A stretch of 64,000 nt of DNA from Arthrobacter sp. NEB 688 (GTDB taxonomy: Bacteria > Actinomycetota > Actinomycetes > Actinomycetales > Dermatophilaceae): contig NZ_CP053707.1 of NCBI RefSeq assembly GCF_013201035.1, forward strand, positions 310,001 to 374,000, given 5' to 3'. This document shows, piece after piece, positions 17,327 to 25,607 of this stretch. The notes below the pieces were generated by a model that was not told the origin of the DNA, ran no database searches, and saw only the letters and a list, made by a program, of their open reading frames with translations. Numbering within the stretch: position 1 is the first letter of the stretch; every line of letters begins with the position of its first letter. A program made the position numbers and the translations under genes.

Positions 17327-17362
17327 CCGTAGGTTGTGGGTTCGAATCCCACGGGGCCCACC
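17327..17362 (+). other. tRNA 3'-end fragment, probable attachment site (att) of the island
   Basis: A perfect T-arm (GTGGG TTCGAAT CCCAC, 17336-17352) and a 3' acceptor strand GGGGCCC with discriminator A (17353-17360) are followed by CC. No matching 5' acceptor strand (GGGCCCC), D-arm or anticodon arm lies upstream, so this is not a complete tRNA gene. Tyrosine-recombinase elements that integrate into tRNA genes leave exactly such a 3' copy at their far end. It coincides with the switch from island to core-type genes. The tRNA identity cannot be told. Confidence 0.6.
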
Positions 17363-17393
17363 GCACGCCGGCCGACACCGGCCGGGCACGGGC

Positions 17394-17426
17394 CGGCGGC
17401 GCCGGACCGCCCGCCCGGCGCCGCCG
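17394..17426 (-). terminator. Hairpin terminator after the alpha-glucosidase gene
   Basis: A 12-bp perfect GC stem (17394-17405 with 17415-17426, 9-nt loop) lies 17 bp past the stop codon of the minus-strand glycosidase gene. There is no T-run, which is common for actinobacterial terminators. Confidence 0.45.
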
Positions 17427-17442
17427 ATCCGCACCGCCCCGC

Positions 17443-19086
17443 TCAGGCCGCCTCGACCCAGACGGCCGTCTCCGGAGCCAGCCCCTCCCCCTGAGAGGGG
17501 TTGCTGCTCAGGAGGATGCGACCGGGCACGGCCACCTCGTGCGCCGAGAAGTTGAGCAGGCAGGACCAGCCGCCCGATCGCCGGAAGTGCAGGACCAGCG
17601 GGTCGTCGGTCGGCACCCACGCGAAGGACTCGTCGTGGGCCAGCTTGCGCCGCAGGTGCAGCGCCGCGCGGTAGAGCTCGAGGCTGCTGTCCGGGCGGCC
17701 GGCCTGGACGTCGACGGCGACGTCGGCGAAGGACGCGGGCTGGGGCAGCCACGCACCGTCCGGGCCGAAGCCGAACGACGGTCCGGACGCGGTCCACGGC
17801 AGCGGCACGCGGCACCCGTCACGCCCCTTGAGCACCCGCCCGGTGCGCTCGTGGACGGGGTCCTGCAGCCGGTCGCGCGGGAGGTCGGCGACCTCGAGCA
17901 GCCCGAGCTCCTCCCCCTGGTAGAGGTAGGCCGACCCGGGCAGGGCGAGCATCGTCAGCGTCGCCGCGCGGGCCCGCCGGGCGGCGCCCGCGGGGTCCAC
18001 GGCGGGGGCCAGCCCGTCGGTCGAGAGCCAGGCGTCGACGTCGGTGCCGGCGGGGAGGGCGAGCCGGCTCGCGTGGCGCGGCACGTCGTGGCTGGAGAGC
18101 ACCCACGTCATCCCCCCGCCGACGGCGCCGTGCTCGGCGAGGGAGCGGGTGATGACGTCGCGGAACTGGTCGGCGTCCCACTCGGACTTGAGCAGCGAGA
18201 AGTCGAAGACCTGCCCGAGCTCGTCGTTGCGCGCGTAGAGGTAGGTGCGGCTGCTCGTCGGGTGCCAGGTCTCGGCGACGGCCATCCGCGGCGGGTCGTA
18301 CTCGTCGAAGACGCGCCGCCACGAGCGGTAGATCTCGTGCACCTCCTCGCGGTCGTACAGCGGGTCGGTGCCGTCGAGCGGCAGCCGGGAGTCCAGGTGG
18401 GGCTGGCTGCGCAGCGGCTCGGTGAGGTCCTTGGCCAGGGAGTGCGCGACGTCGATGCGGAAGCCGTCGACGCCCCGGTCGGCCCAGAAGCGCAGCGTGT
18501 CGAGGAAGTACTGCCGCACCTCGGGGTGGCTCCAGTCGAGGTCGGGCTGCTCCCGCGCGAAGAGGTGGCAGTACCACTCGCCGTCCTGCGTGCGCTCCCA
18601 CGCCGGGCCCCCGAAGTGCGAGCGCCAGTCCGTCGGGGGCAGCGAGCCGTCCGGGCCGGACCCGCGCCGGAAGATGTACCGGTCGCGTTCCGGCGCACCG
18701 GGGCCCGCCTCGAGCGCCGCGCGGAACCACGGGTGCTGGTCGGAGGTGTGGTTCGGGACGACGTCGACGATGACGCGGATGCCGTGCGCGTGCGCGTCGG
18801 TCACGAGCGCGTCGAAGTCCGCCAGCGTGCCCAGCCGCGGGTCGACGTCCCGGTGGTCGGTGATGTCGTAGCCGCCGTCGGCCAGCGGCGAGGGGTAGAA
18901 CGGGCTGAGCCACACCGCGTCCACGCCGAGCTCGGCGACGTAGGGCAGACGGCTGCGGACGCCGGGGAGGTCACCGATCCCGTCCCCGTCGGAGTCGGAG
19001 AAGCTGCGCGGGTAGACCTGGTAGACGACGGCGTCGCGCCACCAGTCCCGCGTCGTCGGGTCGTGAGGTGCTGCGTCCACGGGCAT
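17443..19086 (-). CDS. GH13 alpha-glucosidase (oligo-1,6-glucosidase type)
   Basis: A 547-residue glycoside hydrolase family 13 enzyme acting on short alpha-glucosides in the cytoplasm. Visible motifs: VYQVYPRSFSDSDGDGIGDL near the N-terminus, DVVPNHTS, nucleophile Asp at about 211 (GFRIDVAHS), acid/base Glu at about 271 (VAETWHP) and the third Asp at about 331 (LSSHDVPRH). ATG 19086 is chosen for its AGGAGG 9 nt upstream; an in-frame start at 19122 lacks one. It is transcribed after the sugar importer genes, although a strong hairpin separates them. This layout suggests import of an alpha-linked oligosaccharide followed by hydrolysis. Confidence 0.9.
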   Translation of the reverse strand: MPVDAAPHDPTTRDWWRDAVVYQVYPRSFSDSDGDGIGDLPGVRSRLPYVAELGVDAVWLSPFYPSPLADGGYDITDHRDVDPRLGTLADFDALVTDAHAHGIRVIVDVVPNHTSDQHPWFRAALEAGPGAPERDRYIFRRGSGPDGSLPPTDWRSHFGGPAWERTQDGEWYCHLFAREQPDLDWSHPEVRQYFLDTLRFWADRGVDGFRIDVAHSLAKDLTEPLRSQPHLDSRLPLDGTDPLYDREEVHEIYRSWRRVFDEYDPPRMAVAETWHPTSSRTYLYARNDELGQVFDFSLLKSEWDADQFRDVITRSLAEHGAVGGGMTWVLSSHDVPRHASRLALPAGTDVDAWLSTDGLAPAVDPAGAARRARAATLTMLALPGSAYLYQGEELGLLEVADLPRDRLQDPVHERTGRVLKGRDGCRVPLPWTASGPSFGFGPDGAWLPQPASFADVAVDVQAGRPDSSLELYRAALHLRRKLAHDESFAWVPTDDPLVLHFRRSGGWSCLLNFSAHEVAVPGRILLSSNPSQGEGLAPETAVWVEAA

Positions 19087-19129
19087 CCGCGGTCGCCTCC
19101 TTCGGGGTGGTCGTGTCGACAAGTGTGGA

Positions 19130-19171
19130 CCGGGCAGCCCGTTCCCGACCCAGACGGGACGGGCTGCCCGG
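19130..19171 (-). terminator. Hairpin between importer and glucosidase genes
   Basis: A 13-bp perfect stem (19130-19142 with 19159-19171), extended by CCCG/CGGG after a one-base bulge, lies just past the stop of the MalG-like permease on the minus strand. It would end or attenuate the transporter mRNA, so the glucosidase may be expressed at a different level. Confidence 0.55.
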
Positions 19172-19186
19172 AGCTTCGCGGAGCCC

Positions 19187-20011
19187 TCAGCCCTTGACGG
19201 CGCCGGCGAGCATCGCCTGGATGAAGTAGCGCTGGAAGGCGAGGAACACGAGGATCGTCGGCGCCATGATGAGCAGCGCCCCGGCGTTGAGCAGGACGAC
19301 GTCGGTCGAGTGCGCCCCGACGAACCCCTGCAGCGCCCCGGCCATCGTCCGCTTGTTCGGGTCGTCGATGAGCACGATCGCCAGGAGGAACTGGTTCCAG
19401 GTGCTGAGGAACATGAGCACCGCCAGCGAGGCGATCGCCGGCACCGCGAGCGGGAGCTGGATGCGCCGGAACGCCTGCCACGGACCGGCTCCGTCGATCG
19501 CGGACGACTCCGACAGCTCGGCCGGCACCGACATGAAGTGCGTGCGCATCCAGAACACCGCGAAGGGCATGTTCAGCCCGATGAGCGGCAGGATCAGCCC
19601 GAGCCGGGTGTTGAGCAGCCCGAGGCCCTGCATCTCGTAGTACAGCGGCACGACGACGATCTCGTAGGGCAGCGTCAGCCCGAGGAGCAGCAGCAGGAAG
19701 AAGACCTTCCCGAGGGGGATGCGCAGCTGGGCGATGGCGTAGGCCGCCATCGACGCGATGAGCACCGCGACGGGCACGACCCCGACGACGAGGATGATGC
19801 TCGACCTCATGAGCGTCGTGATGTTCGCGACGTCCCAGGCGTCGACGAAGTTGTGCCACTGCGGGTCCGTCGGGATCGAGAACCCGGCCGGCGAGGAGCC
19901 CTGGGGCTGCAGCGCGGCGGAGAGCATCGACAGGAGCGGGAAGACCGAGAAGAGGGCCGCACCCCCGAGCAGGAGGGTCTTGGGCGTGGAGTCCTTGAGA
20001 CGGGTCAGCAT
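19187..20011 (-). CDS. Sugar ABC transporter permease, MalG type
   Basis: A 274-residue inner-membrane subunit of a carbohydrate importer with about six membrane helices. The cytoplasmic EAA-type loop that docks on the ATPase reads ESSAIDGAGPWQAFRRIQLP. ATG 20011 follows a GGGAGAGGTGA ribosome site and lies 5 bp after the stop of the MalF-type gene. No ATPase gene is present here; CUT1 importers of actinobacteria often use a shared MsiK-type ATPase encoded elsewhere. Confidence 0.9.
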   Translation of the reverse strand: MLTRLKDSTPKTLLLGGAALFSVFPLLSMLSAALQPQGSSPAGFSIPTDPQWHNFVDAWDVANITTLMRSSIILVVGVVPVAVLIASMAAYAIAQLRIPLGKVFFLLLLLGLTLPYEIVVVPLYYEMQGLGLLNTRLGLILPLIGLNMPFAVFWMRTHFMSVPAELSESSAIDGAGPWQAFRRIQLPLAVPAIASLAVLMFLSTWNQFLLAIVLIDDPNKRTMAGALQGFVGAHSTDVVLLNAGALLIMAPTILVFLAFQRYFIQAMLAGAVKG

Positions 20012-20016
20012 CGGGC

Positions 20017-20985
20017 TCACCTCTCCCTGAAGAGTCGCTGGAGCGGGAGGATGACGGCCAGCACGATGAGGCTGAGCACGACCGCCACCGCGGAGGACTG
20101 GCCGATCCGGTTCTCCGTGAACGCCAGCTGGTAGACCTGCACGCCGGGCACCTGCGTGGAGTAGCCCGGGCCGCCCTGCGTCGACATGTAGACGACGTCG
20201 AAGCTCGCGAGCGCCGCGATGATCGTGATGGTCACGCAGACCCCGATCTCCTGGCGCAGCCCCGGCAGGGTGACGTTGCGGAACTGCTGCATCCGGTTCG
20301 CCCCGTCGAGCTGGGCCGCCTCGTAGAGGCTGGTGTCGATCTTGCCGATGCCCGACATGAGGAGCAGGGTGCACAGCCCGGTGGCGAGCCACGTGCCGAT
20401 GATGCCGACCGCGGGCAGCGCCCAGGTGAAGTCGCCGAGCCACGGCCGGGCCAGCGCGTCGAGGCCGAACGCCCGCAGGCCCTGGTTGACGGCGCCGTCC
20501 GGGGCGTACATCCACGTCCAGGCGATGGCGGCCGCGGCGCCGGGGATGATCTGCGGCAGGAAGAGCAGGGTGCGGGCCAGGCCGCCGGCGACGGCCGAGC
20601 GGATCTCCCGGACGATCGAGGCGATGACCAGCGCGAGCAGCACCGGGACGACCGAGAAGAAGATGACGAGGATGAACGCGTGGACGATCGAGGACAGCAG
20701 CTGCGGCTCGGTGAAGACCCGCACGTAGTTGTCCAGCCCGACCGGCGTCGAGAGGTTGATGCCGTCCCAGTCGTAGAACGAGTACTGGACCGCGGTGACG
20801 ATCGGGTACAGCTCGAAGACGACGTACATGACGAGCGCCGGGAGGGCGAACCACCAGCCGGCCCAGCGGGCGCGGCGCCGGGACCCGGCGCCGCCCGCCC
20901 GCCGTCGGCGCGGAGCGCGCCGCTCGGCCTGCAGCTCGGCCTCGGCGACGGCGGCCGGACCGGCCAGACCGTCGACGGTGCTCAT
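20017..20985 (-). CDS. Sugar ABC transporter permease, MalF type
   Basis: A 322-residue partner permease. An Arg-rich cytoplasmic start (about residues 22-40) is followed by around six membrane helices (WWFALPALVMYVVFELYP onward) and the EAA loop EAAQLDGANRMQQFRNVTLP. It overlaps the binding-protein gene by 4 bp (20982-20985). With the MalG-type permease it forms the translocation pore. Confidence 0.9.
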   Translation of the reverse strand: MSTVDGLAGPAAVAEAELQAERRAPRRRRAGGAGSRRRARWAGWWFALPALVMYVVFELYPIVTAVQYSFYDWDGINLSTPVGLDNYVRVFTEPQLLSSIVHAFILVIFFSVVPVLLALVIASIVREIRSAVAGGLARTLLFLPQIIPGAAAAIAWTWMYAPDGAVNQGLRAFGLDALARPWLGDFTWALPAVGIIGTWLATGLCTLLLMSGIGKIDTSLYEAAQLDGANRMQQFRNVTLPGLRQEIGVCVTITIIAALASFDVVYMSTQGGPGYSTQVPGVQVYQLAFTENRIGQSSAVAVVLSLIVLAVILPLQRLFRER

Positions 20986-22346
20986 CGCCCGAGCTCTTCC
21001 TCGTACTTGGCCTGGACGTTCTTGACGAACTGCTCCGGCGTCTCACGGCCGCCGTAGAGCAGCTGGCTCTCGGGGTTCCAGGCACGGTTGTTGATGCCGG
21101 CGGTCGCGTTCTGCACGAACGGGACCTGACCGCCCGCCTCGGAGACCGTGGCGAAGGCCGTGGTCACGTCGGCGAGCACCGAGCCGTCCTTGATGGTCGG
21201 CGCCTGCTGCTCGCTCGTGCCGGAGGGCATGAAGCCGGCGTCGACCGCGATCTGGCGGGCCTCGTCGCTGGAGAGGAAGTTCAGGAAGGCCGCGGCGGCG
21301 TCCTTGTGCGCGGACTTCGCGGGGATGCCGAACGCCGTGGCCGCGTCGGACATCGCCGCCGGGGAGGCGCCGTCCTTCGCCGCCGGGAAGGGGAAGAACC
21401 CGACCTGGTTCGGCATCGTCGTGTCGAGGTTGCCGGCGTCCCAGTTGCCCCACGGGAAGAACAGGCCCTTGTTGCTCGCGAAGAGCGCGTCGGCCGCCGT
21501 CGCGTCCACGGCGTTGACCGACTCGGGGAAGTAGCCGGCCTTCTGCCACTGCATCACCGTGGTGGCCGCCTCGAGACCCGCCGGGTCGTCGATCGTCGCG
21601 TCCGGGGCGTTGAACACCCACTGCGACACCTTCTCCGGACCCATGAGCGTGTTGAGGAGGAGCTGGAACGGGAACACCCCGCCGCCCTCCTTGTTGTGCA
21701 CGACCATCGGCGTGAGCCCCTGCGCCTTGGCCTTGTCCATGTAGCCGGTCAGCTCGGCGAGGGTGGTGGGCGGGGTCGACATGCCGACCTTCGTCGCGAG
21801 CGCCTTGTTGTAGTAGAGGCCGGTCATCGTGAAGCCGGAGGCCTTGGCGTAGAGCGACCCCGAGCCGGCGACGCCGTTCTCGGCCCGGAACTGCGCGAGC
21901 TGGGACGCGGGGAGGGCGTCCCACCCGTAGGCCTCGGCGTACTTGTCGAGGTTGGTCAGGAGGTTGTTCTTCGTGCCGGCCGTCACCGAGATGACGCGGA
22001 CGAGGTCCGGGGGCGTCGGGGACGCGAGCTGGCGCGGCTGGTTCTGCGTGGTGACGTTGTCGGGGTCGTACGTCGGCGTGATCGTCACGGTGGGGTGCTT
22101 CTTGGTGAAGGCCGCGATGAGCGCGTCGTCGAGGGGCTTGAGGCCCTGGCCGTCGTAGAGCTCGAGGGTCACCGCCTGGCTGCCGAGCGTGGTGCTCACC
22201 GCCGACGGGACCGCCTCGGCGGACGAGACGCCGGCGGAGCCGCCGGGGGCCGAGCAGGCGGCCAGGGCGCCGACGCCGAGGGCGCCGACGGCGGCCACGA
22301 AGGCACGACGGGTGGTGCTGCGGGGGGACTGGGATGCCGAGGGCAT
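20982..22346 (-). CDS. Sugar-binding lipoprotein of ABC importer
   Basis: A 454-residue extracellular solute-binding protein (family 1). The signal has a twin-arginine-like TTRRAFVAAVGALGVG segment ending in the lipobox LAAC, so it is a membrane-anchored lipoprotein. The mature part has the periplasmic-binding-protein pattern seen in CUT1 importers. ATG 22346 has an AGGAGA site. It is the first gene of the importer operon and faces the LacI-type gene across a promoter region with two operators. The substrate is inferred to be an alpha-glucoside from the adjoining GH13 enzyme. Confidence 0.9.
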   Translation of the reverse strand: MPSASQSPRSTTRRAFVAAVGALGVGALAACSAPGGSAGVSSAEAVPSAVSTTLGSQAVTLELYDGQGLKPLDDALIAAFTKKHPTVTITPTYDPDNVTTQNQPRQLASPTPPDLVRVISVTAGTKNNLLTNLDKYAEAYGWDALPASQLAQFRAENGVAGSGSLYAKASGFTMTGLYYNKALATKVGMSTPPTTLAELTGYMDKAKAQGLTPMVVHNKEGGGVFPFQLLLNTLMGPEKVSQWVFNAPDATIDDPAGLEAATTVMQWQKAGYFPESVNAVDATAADALFASNKGLFFPWGNWDAGNLDTTMPNQVGFFPFPAAKDGASPAAMSDAATAFGIPAKSAHKDAAAAFLNFLSSDEARQIAVDAGFMPSGTSEQQAPTIKDGSVLADVTTAFATVSEAGGQVPFVQNATAGINNRAWNPESQLLYGGRETPEQFVKNVQAKYEEELGR

Positions 22347-22421
22347 GGGCTTTCTCCTGCGCCGTTGGAGGATCCGGCGAGCCGACTCGCCGGGGGTGGA
22401 CCGACCGCTCCCGGTCGGACT

Positions 22422-22433
22422 GGAAGCGTTTCC
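22422..22433. promoter_or_regulatory. LacI-family operator 1 (importer side)
   Basis: GGAAGCGTTTCC is a near-palindrome with the central CG typical of LacI/GalR operators, 76 bp before the importer's first codon. The natural ligand-controlled repressor is the divergent LacI-type protein. Confidence 0.65.
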
Positions 22434-22522
22434 GGTCCGAGGATGGCGCGCGATCCTGCTTCCTGTCAAGAGTCCGTTTGCGTTCGCCTCTCGCGATCGT
22501 GCGGCCGGGGCAGGTCTGGACC

Positions 22523-22532
22523 GAAGCGCTTC
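22523..22532. promoter_or_regulatory. LacI-family operator 2 (regulator side)
   Basis: GAAGCGCTTC is a perfect 10-bp palindrome with central CG, 28 bp before the lacI-type start codon. Its centre is exactly 100 bp from the centre of operator 1, so one repressor tetramer could bind both sites or each could control one promoter. Confidence 0.6.
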
Positions 22533-22559
22533 CATCCGGCAGTCGGTTACGCTCCCGCC

Positions 22560-23603
22560 ATGCCCCGCAAGGTCGACGCCCGCGCCAAGGTGACGATCGT
22601 CGAGATCGCCCGCCTCGCCGGCGTCGGGGTCGGCACCGCCTCGCGCGCCCTGAGCAACGCCAAGGACGTCGCCCCCGCCACCCGCGACCGGGTCCTGCGG
22701 GTCGCCGAGGAGCTCAACTACGTCGTCTCCCCCGAGGCCTCGCGCCTGGCCAAGGGCACCCGGGGCCGCGTCGCCGTCGTCGTCCCCCACCTCTCGCGCT
22801 GGTTCTTCGGCGAGGTCGTCGAGGGGCTGGTCCGCGTGCTGCACGCCGCCGACCTCGACGTCCTGCTCTACCACGTCGCCGACACCGCCGAGCGGCGCGA
22901 CTTCTTCACCCGGCTCCCGGCCCGGCGCAAGGTCGACGCCGTCGTCGTCGTGGGCTTCCAGGTCGACGCCGCCGAGCAGGCGCAGCTCGCGACGATGGGC
23001 GTGCACATCGTCGCCGCCGGCGGCCAGAGCGCGACCTACCCGTCGGTGCACATCGACGACCACACCGCCGCACGCCAGGCCGTCGACCACCTCCTGTTCC
23101 TCGGGCACCGCCGCATCGGGATGCTCGAGGCGTACGACCCCGAGCAGCCGACGCTGCCGCCCACCCGCTCACCGGCGTACGTCGAGGCGCTGCGCGAGCG
23201 CGACCTCCCCGTCGACCCCGAGCTCGTCCTCGCCGCCTCGTGGAGCGGCGAGAACGGCGCCGCCCTCATGGGTCGCCTGCTCAGCCTGCCCGACCCGCCG
23301 ACCGCCGTCTTCGCGCACTCGGACGAGGTCGCCCTCGGCGCGGTCCGGACCCTGCGGCGCAGCGGACTGCGCCCCGGCGTCGACGTGTCGGTCATCGGCA
23401 TCGACGGCCATCCCCTCGGCGAGCTGACCGACCTCACGACCGTGCGTCAGGACCCCGCGGCCCAGGGCGCCGTCGCCGGCGAGATGGTCGTCGACCTCCT
23501 CGGTGGCCGGTCGCTCGCCGAGGAGTCGGTCATCGCCCCGACCGAGCTCGTCGTGCGGTCCTCCACCGGCCGTCCGGCGGAGGTCCTCACCCGGAGCACC
23601 TGA
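22560..23603 (+). CDS. LacI-family transcriptional regulator of the sugar importer
   Basis: A 347-residue repressor. The helix-turn-helix with hinge helix lies near residues 11-60 (VTIVEIARLAGVGVGTASRAL, then RVLRVAEELNYVVS), followed by a periplasmic-binding-protein-like effector domain. It is divergent from the importer operon and both promoters carry LacI-type operators, so it probably represses the importer and itself until the sugar binds. ATG 22560 is the first start after operator 2. Confidence 0.9.
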   Translation: MPRKVDARAKVTIVEIARLAGVGVGTASRALSNAKDVAPATRDRVLRVAEELNYVVSPEASRLAKGTRGRVAVVVPHLSRWFFGEVVEGLVRVLHAADLDVLLYHVADTAERRDFFTRLPARRKVDAVVVVGFQVDAAEQAQLATMGVHIVAAGGQSATYPSVHIDDHTAARQAVDHLLFLGHRRIGMLEAYDPEQPTLPPTRSPAYVEALRERDLPVDPELVLAASWSGENGAALMGRLLSLPDPPTAVFAHSDEVALGAVRTLRRSGLRPGVDVSVIGIDGHPLGELTDLTTVRQDPAAQGAVAGEMVVDLLGGRSLAEESVIAPTELVVRSSTGRPAEVLTRST

Positions 23604-23646
23604 TGCCGCGACCGGGACGGACCGGCCCGGCGCCTGGCCCCACGGG

Positions 23647-24714
23647 TCAGCGCGAGTAGACCTCGAGGTCGACGGCCTTGGCGGACAACCAGACCCGCTG
23701 CCCGGCGGACAGCCCGAGCTCGGCCACGGCCGCCGGTGTGATGTCGACGAGGCAGGACGGCTCGCCGACGAGGTCGAGCCGCACGCGGTCGGTGAGCAGC
23801 GTGAGGCCCGAGATGGTCGCCGCCCACGTGTTGCGGGCGCTGGAGGGCCCCGGCGGCTGGGCGCTGACCGTGACGGCGGAAGGACGCAGCGCGACGAGCA
23901 CCTCGCCCCGCTCGCCGTGGTCGGGCACGACGAAGCGTCCGCCGCCCTCCAGCCGTACCCCGTCCGGCTCGGCGGTCCCGGGGTAGAGGTTGAGCCCGAC
24001 GAGCCGGGCCACGTACTCGGTCGAGGGTCGGCGGGCGACCTCGGCCGGGCTGCCCTCCTGGACGACCCGCCCGTCCTCGAGGACGACGAGCCGGTCGGCG
24101 AGCACGAGCGCCTCGAGCGGGTCGTGCGTCACGAGCAGGCTCGGGCCGCCGAACGCCGCGAGGTGCTTCTTCAGCTCCCCCTGCACCTCGAGCCGCGTGC
24201 GCGCGTCGAGCGCGGACAGCGGCTCGTCGAGGAGGAGGAGGTCGGGCGAGCCGGCCAGCGCGCGCCCCAGCGCCACGCGCTGCGCCTGCCCGCCCGACAA
24301 CCGGTGGGGTCGCCGACGCGCGAGGTCGGCGAGCCCGAGGCGCTCGAGCCACTCCGTGGCCACCGTCCGCGCCTCGGCGCGCGAGCGTCCGCGCACCTGC
24401 GGCGAGAACGCCACGTTGTCGAGCACCGAGAGGTGCGGGAAGAGGCGGTAGTCCTGGAAGACGAAGCCGACCGGACGGTGCGCGGCCTCGACGAACGCCC
24501 CGGACGTGGCGTCGTCGAGCACCACGCCGTCGAGGCGGATGCTGCCCCCGGCGAGCGGCACCAGCCCCGCGACGGCGCCCAGCAGGGTCGACTTGCCCGA
24601 CCCGTTGGGCCCGAGCACGGCGAGCACCTCGCCCGGGGCGGCGCGCACGGCGGCCTCGAGCACGAAGTCGCCGCGGCGCACCTCGACCGACGCGTCGAGC
24701 CCCGCCGCGCTCAC
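23647..24714 (-). CDS. modC: Molybdate ABC transporter ATP-binding protein
   Basis: A 355-residue importer ATPase. Walker A is GPNGSGKST, the signature is LSGGQAQR, Walker B LLLLDEPLS is followed by the D-loop, and the H-loop is LLVTHD. The C-terminal third is the TOBE/Mop-type domain (ending VWLSAKAVDLEVYSR) that binds molybdate in ModC. GTG 24714 overlaps the modB stop as GTGA. It is the last gene of the four-gene mod operon and converges on the lacI-type gene. Confidence 0.9.
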   Translation of the reverse strand: MSAAGLDASVEVRRGDFVLEAAVRAAPGEVLAVLGPNGSGKSTLLGAVAGLVPLAGGSIRLDGVVLDDATSGAFVEAAHRPVGFVFQDYRLFPHLSVLDNVAFSPQVRGRSRAEARTVATEWLERLGLADLARRRPHRLSGGQAQRVALGRALAGSPDLLLLDEPLSALDARTRLEVQGELKKHLAAFGGPSLLVTHDPLEALVLADRLVVLEDGRVVQEGSPAEVARRPSTEYVARLVGLNLYPGTAEPDGVRLEGGGRFVVPDHGERGEVLVALRPSAVTVSAQPPGPSSARNTWAATISGLTLLTDRVRLDLVGEPSCLVDITPAAVAELGLSAGQRVWLSAKAVDLEVYSR

Positions 24715-25607
24715 ACGCTCCCCCCGCGCAGCCAGCGGTCGCGCAGCGCGACGAGGATGGCGACCGAGACCAGCAGCAGCACGAGGCTGAGGAGGATGGC
24801 GGCGTCCGGGTCGGTCTCGAGCGCGTAGTACACCGCGATCGGCATCGTCTGGGTGCGCCCGGGGAAGCTGCCCGCGAAGGTGATGGTCGCGCCGAACTCG
24901 CCGAGCGCCCGCGCCCAGCAGAGCACCGCCCCGGCGGCGAGCGAGGGCGCGACCATCGGCAGCGTCACGCGCCGGAAGACGGTCAGGCGGCCCGCGCCGA
25001 GCGTGGCCGCGGCGTCCTCGTAGCCCCGGTTCGCCGCCCGCAGCGCGCCCTCGACGGTGACGACGAGGAAGGGCATCGCGACGAACGTCTCGGCCATGAC
25101 GACCGCCGCCGGGCTGAACGGGATGGTGACCCCGAACCACGCGTCCAGCCACCGCCCGATGAACCCGTTGCGCCCGAACGCGAGCAGGAGCGCGACACCG
25201 CCGACCACCGGCGGCAGCACGAGCGGCAGCGTGACGAGCGCCCGCACGACGCGCAGCCCGGGGAAGCTGCTGCGCGCGAGCAGCCACGCGAGCGGCACCC
25301 CGAGGACGAGCGCGATGACGGTCGCCAGGCTCGAGGTCCACAGCGACAGCCGGAGCGCCTCGGCCGCCTGCGACTGCCGCAGGATGCTCCACGCGTCCGA
25401 CCACGGCGCGCGCACGAGCAGCCCCAGCAGCGGGACGACGAGGAACGCGACGCCCACCAGCGCCGGCACGAGCAGGGGCGCCGGCGGCCTGCGGGATGCG
25501 CCACCGGTCGCGGCGCGGCGGGCGCGCTCACGGGCGCTCAGGGTCACCGACCCCGCAGCGGCGGGACCCTTCTCGCGCACCGCCCCGCCCGGAGCCCCAG
25601 GGCTCAC
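24711..25607 (-). CDS. modB: Molybdate ABC transporter permease
   Basis: A 298-residue membrane permease with five to six helices and the EAA loop EDAAATLGAGRLTVFRRVTLP, followed by the ALGEFGATITFAG segment characteristic of ModB. GTG 25607 overlaps the modA stop as GTGA, so translation is coupled. Confidence 0.9.
   Translation of the reverse strand: MSPGAPGGAVREKGPAAAGSVTLSARERARRAATGGASRRPPAPLLVPALVGVAFLVVPLLGLLVRAPWSDAWSILRQSQAAEALRLSLWTSSLATVIALVLGVPLAWLLARSSFPGLRVVRALVTLPLVLPPVVGGVALLLAFGRNGFIGRWLDAWFGVTIPFSPAAVVMAETFVAMPFLVVTVEGALRAANRGYEDAAATLGAGRLTVFRRVTLPMVAPSLAAGAVLCWARALGEFGATITFAGSFPGRTQTMPIAVYYALETDPDAAILLSLVLLLVSVAILVALRDRWLRGGSV

Noticed and set aside
17281-17362. Complete tRNA gene at the island edge
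   Set aside because: No 5' acceptor strand, D-arm or acceptable anticodon arm exists upstream of the T-arm; only the 3' end is present.
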